DNA of 30,030 nt from positions 1 to 30,030 of the forward strand of contig CAKKTI010000271.1 of NCBI GenBank assembly GCA_920105805.1, given 5' to 3'. The notes under the pieces are model-generated. The model was given only the letters and a program-made list of their open reading frames with translations, was not told where the DNA came from and did no database searches. The DNA is from Condylostoma magnum. Taxonomy: Eukaryota > Ciliophora > Heterotrichea > Heterotrichida > Condylostomatidae. A program made the position numbers and the translations under genes. This document shows positions 22,233 through 30,030 of this stretch, in pieces (the first letter of the stretch is position 1; every line of letters starts with the position of its first letter).

Positions 22233-22484
22233 AATTTGTATTATTACATTATTAATTACATCTCTTATTACCACCTGTAACACTTGGGTATTTCTTACAA
22301 CTTGATTCTATTTGTATATTGAACACATATAATGATGACCAATAATCTGTTTATATACAAAAATATCTATTATAACAGCTTTTAACACAATTTAATTAAA
22401 ATAACAACCGCCTAATATAAACTAAAACCTGTCTTATACTAATTGAAATCCTTCACTAAAATTCTCCATTTACCCAACATTTCT
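22233..22484. promoter_or_regulatory. Divergent intergenic promoter region
   Basis: About 250 bp of AT-rich sequence separates the cyclase fusion (minus) from the diflavin reductase (plus). It must contain both promoters. I see short A/T runs and TATA-like strings but no element I can assign with confidence. If the cyclase really starts at 21899, the region is about 330 bp larger. Confidence 0.4.
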
Positions 22485-23975
22485 ATGAGTAAAGCTAAAA
22501 TCTTATACGCATCTGAGACTGGCAACGGTGAAGAAATAACCAGAATGCTAGAAGAAGAGTGTGTATATGCATCTATTCCAGTAGAACGATTCTGCTTTTC
22601 TCAGATCGGTACAGACTTCACTCTTAGTCCCCCGGAAGTATGCATCATTGTCGTATCCAGCACAGGTGACGGTGAAATGCCTAGCAATGGAATACCCTTT
22701 CTGAGGTGGCTAAGAACAACTCAACCGAGTCTATAAGGAATAAGATTTGCCATGCTGGGTCTAGGAGACTCCAATTATTCCACTTATATGGGCAATCCTA
22801 GAAACTTGTATACTTTACTGAAAAATTTGGGAGCTGAGGAGTTTTTACGTCTAACTGAGGCAGATGAGCAGTGTGGAATGGAGGATGTAGTTGAGCCTTG
22901 GTTCGTAGATGTTCAGTAGCTAATACCATAGGAGTTAGAGAAGATTAAGAATGTTGAGAAGCAAGTATAGGGGGAAATAGAGGTTGATTCTGGAATTTTA
23001 GAAGGGGAGATAGAAGAATTGAGGATTTTGACTAAAGAAAGAGCTGTTAAGGAAGTATGGGAAGCTAAGATTAGAGGTAATTTTGGAGATTATAAACCTG
23101 GAGCTGCGCTTTAAGTACTGCCTCAGAATAGTTAAGAGGACTGCTAATTAGTTTTAAGTAAACTCAATTTAACAGGTGACGTTAGTGACTGGTCATGTGC
23201 TAATAAAGGGTTGATAGGAAGAATAGAACTGCCTATATCTGTTTTAGATTTCTTTAAGCAGTGCGTAGATTTAATGTATCCTGTGAAAAAAAATACTTTA
23301 GAAGGACTTGTAAGCTTTTTACAGGATGAAGGGGAGTAAAATAGCTTAAGATAGATAATTGATGGTAATAATTATCCTAATTTACTGCATTTGTCACAAT
23401 AATTCCAATCCTGGTAATTTGAAGTTGCAGGGTTACAATTTTTACCTGTTTTGGCACCTCGATCATATTCAATCAACACATATCCAGAAGTATCGCCTAA
23501 TCACTTATCAATTGCCTTTACACTAGAAGGTGTATGCACTAAATACCTAAAGAACTTGAATTAAGGCTCTAAGGTTAAATTAATACTACCTGATAAACAC
23601 TCAGAATTCTATCTAGCTTTTGAGCAATACTAAAAACTTGCTTTAATTAGCAACGGATCAGGCATTTCTCCCTTTAAACCCTTGATTGAAAAATTCCACT
23701 CATCTAAGCAAATTTTATTGATTCACGGATGCAGATTCATAGACAACGACCAAGAAGATTTTATATACAGAGAGTTGCAAACCCTGGTGACTGATAACTA
23801 AGTAATAACATCAAGGTAAGACTTAAAATATGTGCAGGATGCATTGGATTTGGAATAGATTCGTTCATTTAATCCAGATGCTATTCTACTGTGTGGTAAT
23901 TTCCCATACGCACAAATAAAAGACCAATTATCTAGCTACACTATTATATCGGAAGAATGGGAATAGTTTAGTTGA
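22485..23975 (+). CDS. Diflavin NADPH reductase (methionine synthase reductase / NDOR1-like)
   Basis: This 496-residue protein carries electrons from NADPH through FAD to FMN and on to an acceptor protein. The N-terminal flavodoxin domain has the FMN phosphate loop SETGNG (10-15) and the flanking loops SSTGDGE (58-64) and GLGDSNY (92-98). The connecting region contains PGAALQVLPQN. The FAD motif RxYS is PRSYS (325-329), and the NADP-binding GSGISPF is at 391-397. The C-terminus ends EEWEQFS. It is shorter than cytochrome P450 reductase and has no N-terminal membrane anchor, so a soluble MTRR- or NDOR1-type partner is more likely; the acceptor cannot be told. ATG 22485 directly precedes the flavodoxin strand; a TTG upstream is in frame but unlikely. 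The stop is TGA 23973-23975, followed at once by TAA. Confidence 0.88.
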
Positions 23976-24014
23976 TAAATCTTGAGTTAAATGGTATTTG
24001 CTTAATTATTTAAA

Positions 24015-26645
24015 ATGGATAATTATCAAAGAACAAACATTAAAAGAGAAACGTATTTATCAAGACTCAGAGGAAAAGAGCTTATACAAAAGCCTAAAAT
24101 TTGCTATAGCTTTGGTATGGAAATTGAGACTTAATTTAAACGTCATACCTTTTAAATCAAATAAATTCAATGAATTAAGAACTATAACCTTTACCTTACA
24201 ATTGATGATAGAGTGCTTAATTTATTCGATATTAACGGGTACTGTAAAGAGTAGTTATAAACTTAAGAAATTACAAAGTCAACCTCTATTACATCAATCT
24301 TTTATATAGAATCATATCATGTAAGTTTTACTTAGTTGTATATCGCTGCAGCTAGTGACTCGTTGATATACATTTTATCAGATTATCTTGAAGTCATAAA
24401 GCAATATAAGACTGACCTCGGCTTAATATAAGATATATACTATTACAGTTAGGGAAATTAACTGTTTTTATAGGGCACTTAATCTGTGCATGTTTACTAA
24501 TTAATTGTAACTGCTCGAACAGATTTGGAAAGAGCTATTTAATTAGATCCTAAAGGATCCTTTTTAAATTTCAGTATATCTTTATACACGATTTTATCAC
24601 CTGAAATTAATTGAGTCAAAAATTTCAAAGTTGACGAGGAAAATTAAAGAGTAATTTTATGAAGCGAAAGCTCTGCTTGTTTATATAATTTAAATAATCT
24701 GTAATAAATAGCAATTGCAAGAGATATATGTGGAGGAACTTTAGTAACTGATGCATTAGTTGCTTAGGCACATGGATACCTGCTAGCTGGAACTTACAAT
24801 GGAGGAGTGTATTGCTTTAAAATTAGACAAAATTGTGAACTTCAGCATGTTTTCGACGGACATAATAAAGCTATCATTGCACTTAGCCATCATTCAAACT
24901 CTGATTTCTTTTTATCTGGTTCTTCTGATAATACTGTGAGAATATGAAACTTTAACTCATTTTAATAAGTTTATCTGTTTAAAATCCCAAAACTATCCAG
25001 TCCAGCAAGTTTTATTAGGTTTATTTCGAGTAATTCTATAGTTTTTCTAAAATCAACCAAAATTTGTATTGCAAGAATTAGATTAGACTGCGAGTACTTT
25101 GGGAAGACTAATATTTAGGTTAAGAAGATAAAAAGTATTGGGTTAAGATTAGCTGTTTTATGCGAGGATAATAGTATTTTGGTTTATAATGATTAGGGAT
25201 AATTAGACAGTACCATATATCCCTTACCTAATTCTAATGAAATAAAAGAATACTACTATTTACCTAATATTGGAAAAATGGTTGTTTTATTCAATACAGG
25301 GCTTATATGCGAGTACTAGTAGTAATAATAAGTATGGTTGCTATCAAAAACTATATATCCTGGATAAATAAAGGATACTGACTAAAAGGCTGTTCTAGCT
25401 CCTATAAATCACATAGATTTTATTCAATCTAAGCCTCCATTTTACGATTGTGAATTGTTAAGATAATATAACAGTAGAAAATAAGCTAAATTTTATGAGG
25501 ATTATCCATGCAGTTATCCAGATAAGTTCTGTATTATGATAGTTGGAAAAGGAATGCTACTATTTAATCCTGTAGAGCACCTAGACAGAATTTACTCAAG
25601 ATTTAGTTTACATAGAGAAAGTATACAAAAAGTGTAAGAAGTTGGTAATTATCTTGTTACTATCTGTATTCAAAATCTAATGAAAATCTGAGAATTTAAA
25701 GAAGATGCATTATTAAAAATACATTAATTTGATATTAAAAGAAATGTAGAGCTTATTCAAGGCCTATCAGATAATCGCTTTGTTATTAGTTATTCAAATG
25801 CGGAAATGGAGTTTTTTAAGATCGATTAAATTTTATATAAGATAGAAGGACAAAATATTTTTGAACATAGCTAAAAGCTTATTTCTATTACTTATAACGC
25901 TGATTTTGAAATTTTATTAACCTCAGGATAAGATAAAAAGCTGAAAATTTGAACTTTAAACAAACAGCTTATAAGAGAAATAGTTTTCCCCCAGTGAATC
26001 GAAAGCTTGTGTATTCTAGACAACGGCTTAATAATAGCTTCTCATTACGGAACTTTAACTAAATTGTAGTATAAAGAAACAAAACTCATAAATGATCAGC
26101 CATTTGGATAAATTGAAGTTGATGAGGATTTTTTCCTATTAGTTCCTAGAGATAAAAAGAAAGTAGAGAGTGAGCAAAACCAGCTTTTTAAGGAGTTAGG
26201 AATCACTGATGAATTGTATAACTAAGCTCTAAAATACATGAATGAATTAGACAACTTTAAATCCGTGGATATTGTAACAGAAGATTGGAAAAAATAATAA
26301 AGAAGAAGAGGAAGTGGAAGAAGAGCACACACAAAAGAGATTCCGGCATATGTCAGAGCTAAAAAGAGGCCTATATCTCCTAAATTGTGTGCTTTAAATG
26401 ATGAGTATGCAAACCTAATGAAAAGAAGAATTCCTAATATAAGAACTAGGAAAAGATAAGAAGACTAAGTAATTCTTACCAGGAGGTAATTAACTGAGCA
26501 AAAGATTATATAGAATATCAGAACATTTGGACAACCAGGGGAGAAAAGAGACATTTCCGGGCTGCATATTCTAGATGAGGTGTCTTACATGCAAGAATAT
26601 AACAAAAGTTTAAACAAAAGCGTGCTTTAGTTAGATTAATACTAA
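24015..26645 (+). CDS. Large WD40-repeat protein, about 870 aa
   Basis: The open frame starts at ATG 24015 (MDNYQRTNIKRETYLSRLRG), 39 bp after the reductase stop. WD40 blades are visible, e.g. VFDGHNKAIIALSHH leading to SGSSDNTVRIWNF (W = TGA), a diverged blade ending LMKIWEF (TGA), and LTSGQDKKLKIWTL (TGA). Two propellers are likely by length. A run of five glutamines at 25317-25331 is encoded TAG TAG TAA TAA TAA. The C-terminal 130 residues are basic and disordered (KKQQRRRGSGRR, later MKRRIPNIRTRKR). No TGA occurs in any frame from 26579 until inside the next gene, so the protein must stop at TAG 26628-26630, TAA 26637-26639 or TAA 26643-26645. The orthologue is not identified; it could be a ciliary or nucleolar scaffold. 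Confidence 0.82.
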
Positions 26646-26695
26646 ATACATAGCTGTTATTTGCATACTAACCCATTTTTATATTTATTTCTAGA

Positions 26696-27196
26696 ATGGA
26701 AGCTACACCTGCCACAGCCACAAAATGGGCTCAGAGAAAAGGAAATTTATTTGTTACTGTGGAAGTAAGAGACTTAAGTGAAGAGGATAGGAAAATATAA
26801 TTAACAGAGGATTCTTTAATTATACAGGGAAAATCTAAGGATGGAAATAGAAATTATAATGTTAATCTGGAGTTTTATGGCCAAATTGTGCCAGAGGAGT
26901 CAAAGTAGAAAATTACTGATTTACATGCTGTTTTTAATATAGCAAAAAAGGAGAAGGATCAAGAGTTTTGGCCTCGCCTTCTGAAAGTAAGCGGGAGATA
27001 ATAATGGCTTAGTGCTGATTGGGATAAGTGGATTGATGAGTCGGATGAGGAAAATGAAAATAAGCCTAATTTCGATTATGATGATATGGATGATTATAAT
27101 GATTATGAAGACTCTGATGATGAAGATGATGAAGAAGAAGCAAATTTAGATGATTTAGATGAGCCGAAGAATCTAGAAGAAAATAAGGATGAATAG
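26696..27196 (+). CDS. p23 / Sba1-type HSP90 co-chaperone (CS domain)
   Basis: ATG 26696 (MEATPATATKWAQRKGNLFV) opens a CS beta-sandwich of about 125 residues. The p23 signature is clear: VEVRDLSEED, ESLIIQGKS-like strands, FWPRLLK and WLSADWDKWIDESDEE (first two Q in RQQWL are TAA TAA). An acidic tail (DDMDDYNDYEDSDDEDDEEE) follows, as in p23, which binds ATP-bound HSP90 and slows its ATPase. The end given is TAG 27194-27196, after EENKDE, which gives a normal p23 length. The frame can continue through TAA 27203-27205 to tandem TAA-TGA at 27269-27274, but that extension no longer looks like a p23 tail. The nearest upstream stop candidate of the WD40 gene is only about 50 bp away. Confidence 0.88.
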
Positions 27197-28179
27197 AGTT
27201 ATTAATCAGTCTTATTAAATTGTGTTTATTTGGAAAATAATAAAATCTGTATTAATCCGCCTTTTGAGTAATGAGGATTATGTTATAATCCTTTTAAACA
27301 GTTGGATTTAGTTAAAATTAATCTGAGCTATTAGTAATTATTGTTAATATAAAAGTACATTTTAACTGGATTGCAATATTCCTAAATTTGCATAAAGGAT
27401 TAAAGCTGTAAATGGACTTATATTGATTAAATTTGTGTAAAGGGAAATAATTAGAGATTGATAAAATTTTAGGGATGTACGTAGTAATACTTTATATGAT
27501 ACAAGGAGATAAACCATATATAGTACATTTCTTTATAATTTCAACTTTTATGAGTGTCTAGAGTAGCTAAATTTAATCTCAGTACATTATTAGTATTTGA
27601 AAAGTGTTGATATATGAGATCAAATACGAAAGAAAAGATTTAGGGGTATTTTTCATAATAATTATAGATAAAGCTATATATTTATTACCTTTATTTGCTA
27701 TAAATCATATAATACATTGAAGAAAAATCTTCAGCGTAATAAACCTGGAAAGTATATAAGTAGTAATTATACTTGTAATTATCAAGTGTAAAGTTAGAAA
27801 TTTTATAGTGTATTCATTTTCTTATATATAAGTATTATAAATCATTATAAACCTGCAAAAATATTGTGTTTGAGTATTAATTTGTATAATTCACAGCCTA
27901 ATTATAGACTATCCACTCAAACATTTTGCAGCCTAATCAAACGATTAATTTTCTAATGCATTTTCATCTTATTAGATATCTCAACTAGCTCCAAGGTTTC
28001 ATTTGTGAGCTTTAATTGTTAAATAGTAGGAAAACCCACCTTTTGCATTATATTTATAGGGTTATCCTATAAAAAGCTATAACATACTAGAAAAATCAAA
28101 AAAGCTTAGCCTATTGTCCTACTAACGATATATATAATTAACTCTCCAAATAAAAAGTATTCCATTAAACTATATAAAT
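27197..28179. other. Long AT-rich gap with no convincing gene
   Basis: Nearly 1 kb is visibly more AT-rich than the flanking genes. Several frames on both strands are open simply because no codon stops translation here. Plus-strand frames around 27476-27850 and 27960-28140 and a minus-strand frame around 27660-27400 give hydrophobic I/L/Y/K-rich translations without recognisable motifs. I see no tRNA, snRNA, tandem repeat or long inverted repeat. It should contain the 3' UTR of p23 and the promoter of the surface-protein gene. Confidence 0.5.
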
Positions 28180-30030
28180 ATGTTCGCCTTCCTTATACTA
28201 AAGCTTTTACCTGCTATAGGTTAGTCCGTCTAAGTCATACATTGAGAAGATCCTTTCCTCTAAATGGATGATAACCCATCTGACTGAGATTTCTTTATAC
28301 ACTTATCTAGCAGCATTCAAAATCCCATAAATACAATTGGAGCTTGAGTGAGACCTTATGAAATAGATTTTGATGATGATGCTTTAAATTTTGCCAGTCC
28401 TACTAATTCTAGAGCTGCTAGTTTCTGACTTGATATGGAATATGATATTTGGCTTTATATGAAGGATGAGGATTGATACGACTATCCAATGGATAACATC
28501 GTGAATTGATACTACGTAGCCTTAGCTCAGTGTGTATCAGAAACACGTTTAATTGCTGTAGAATTCAACACACTCAACGTATTCTAATTGAGTACTTCAT
28601 AAAATTTTGGAGTTGATAGAATAGAAACTGGAGAAGAATTTAGTGGAGTAATTTCAAGCTTAATCGTTTATAATGGATAGTGCTATAATCAAGCAGATGT
28701 AATGAACTTTGTCAACAATTCATGCACAGATATGTAAAACCCTTACATGTGCTCTAATTATTTACTTGCAATGCCTTTATCGTATAAATATTGGTATAAG
28801 CTCGATGATGATGGGAATTGTAGTGAGTCGGAATGATTCGAATAGAAAATGTACATTCTAGACCAATGCAGATTTGAGCATAATGATTTAGCATCATGTA
28901 CTACTCCTGGGAACTATGGAGGAGGAAGCTAATTCTGGTTTTACCCTGAAAACAGAGGAGTGAAATAACTAATCGGATATATTCGATTCAATAATTATGA
29001 TGCTCTTTATATTGAACAATCAGGAAGTCTATCTATTGTATTTGATATGTACGAACAATATGTTCTAAGAACTATAGATGGGTATTACTTCGATCAATGA
29101 ACATGGATATAATTCTTTAAAGTAAGAGACACTGTAGATGTTTATATCAATGAAACATAATTCTCTCTTACTCTTGATGACGAGTCAACAAACTATATTG
29201 CATTAGAATTTCCTTCATGTACAAATATCATGTACTATGATGTTGTTTTTGTTAAGGAAAGATTTTAATTTTAAAGTATTTTTGAGTAGACTACATGTGA
29301 TAAGTGCCCTACTTATTAAACCTAGCTCTATACATGTTTACAGTGTAGCCAAAATTAAAATTTATGCTAGAATTGCGATTAAGACTACATTGCTGAGTCA
29401 GATAATGGATATTGTTATCTTCCTTGCCCTCCTGGAACTCAATTTGACTTCTAAAAGCTTGAATGTATTGGTTAATCTGATTCACTATTGTAAAATTTTG
29501 TTGGAGATGCTAGCTCAAGGCAATTCTAAGAATACTCGGAAAGCGGAGCTTATAATGTAATTGGCAGAGGAGACTATTTGAATGGAAATGGCTATATTTA
29601 GATTAAAGACTATGATACTTTTGTCCCTACTTTAGATAGTCTATTTACTATAGCCATTTGGGCTTGGAAAATCACATAAACAGTAGAGCTATTTGTACAT
29701 ATTGAAGATGTTATTGAAATTGTATAATCAGAAATTTATATGGATGAGGAATGGATTAAATTCAGAGTAGTTATTACAGATCATTGCGATAATAAGTCCT
29801 ACCTTGAGGTTCAAGACAAATTAAGCTATAATTGGAATATATATACAATTCAGATAGACAAAGACTTATTATGAATAGGTCTAAATAAGTAATTTAACTA
29901 GAAAAACTTACCAATGCCGGTTAGAATAGATAGAAGCTCAAAATGATTTATAGGAAGTAATCAAGGAAGCAATAGACTACGATAATTGTAAGAGGCATTA
30001 GGCTTCACTGGCTTTATTTATCGAATCTAT
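28180..30030 (+). CDS. Large secreted surface protein with LamG/lectin-like domains and Cys-rich module (partial, 3' end outside window)
   Basis: The frame starts at ATG 28180 with signal peptide MFAFLILKLLPAIGQS and stays open for 617 codons to the window edge. Residues about 30-180 look like a laminin-G/concanavalin-like beta sandwich (TIGAWVRPYEIDF, NWYYVALAQCVSETRLIAVE, SGVISSLIVYNGQC). A second beta-rich domain lies at about 250-350. At about 365-430 a furin/GFR-type Cys-rich module appears (TTCDKCPTYQTQLYTCLQC, NLCQNCDQDYI, YLPCPPGT). Another lectin-like domain then begins (LFTIAIWAWKIT). The layout resembles the large Cys-rich surface proteins common in ciliates. Many W are TGA. The ligand is unknown. 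TATA-like TATATAAATATG sits right at the start codon. Confidence 0.8.

Noticed and set aside
1-30030. Transposons, virus-derived elements, CRISPR arrays or bacterial-type operons.
   Set aside because: No transposase, reverse transcriptase, integrase or capsid-like frame, no terminal repeats and no spacer array were seen. Gene content and the U3 RNA are eukaryotic.
1-30030. Blastocrithidia-type code (TAA/TAG = Glu).
   Set aside because: Motif positions require Gln, for example GHSQGG in the lipase and RQQWL in p23, not Glu.

Overview
This window is ciliate nuclear DNA with a heavily altered genetic code. Read with the standard code, almost nothing longer than about 140 codons stays open. Read with TAA and TAG as glutamine and TGA as tryptophan, long recognisable proteins appear on both strands. 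Two internal tests support this decoding. In a seven-bladed WD40 propeller (4641-6098) the fixed tryptophan that closes each blade is written TGA in some blades and TGG in others. In a lipase (6286-7512) the nucleophile motif GHSQGG has its Q written TAA. Several genes can only end at TAA or TAG, while others end naturally at TGA. All three codons therefore seem to work both as sense and as stop. That is the Condylostoma-type heterotrich code (NCBI table 28). The karyorelict code (table 27, TGA as the only stop) is the main alternative. Because every codon can be sense, gene 3' ends are uncertain, and where the choice was open I give it.

Layout. Positions 1-2047: a TPR + SET-domain methyltransferase (+). 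2095-2445: a small hypothetical gene (-). 2514-2708: U3 snoRNA (+) with a TATA box. 2950-4455: a conserved-looking hypothetical protein (-). 4641-6098: the WD40 protein (+). 6286-7512: an acid-lipase-family enzyme (-). 7699-9417/9468: a TPR protein (+). 9447-10820: an IQ-motif protein (-). 10886-11434: a TMEM128 homologue (-). 11442-11705: a small OB-fold-like protein (+). 11734-13001: a leucine-rich-repeat protein (+). 13018-14493: a secreted BPI/LBP-like lipid-binding protein (+). 14531-15511: a basic hypothetical protein (-). 15531-22232: a giant P4-ATPase/guanylyl-cyclase fusion (-), the alveolate/ciliate type. 22485-23975: a diflavin reductase (+). 24015-26645: a second WD40 protein (+). 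26696-27196: a p23 co-chaperone (+). 27197-28179: an AT-rich gap. 28180 to the window end: a large secreted, cysteine-containing surface protein (+), cut by the window edge.

The genes are ordinary chromosomal eukaryotic genes packed very tightly, with gaps of 7 to about 250 bp and hardly any introns. Only one short intron, of 14 or 20 nt, is suggested, at the start of the LRR gene. I see no operon-like logic, mobile element, virus-derived element or CRISPR. The most notable items are the triple stop-codon reassignment, the cyclase fusion with a degenerate ATPase hinge motif, the near-zero or overlapping gene boundaries, and a run of five glutamines written entirely with 'stop' codons.
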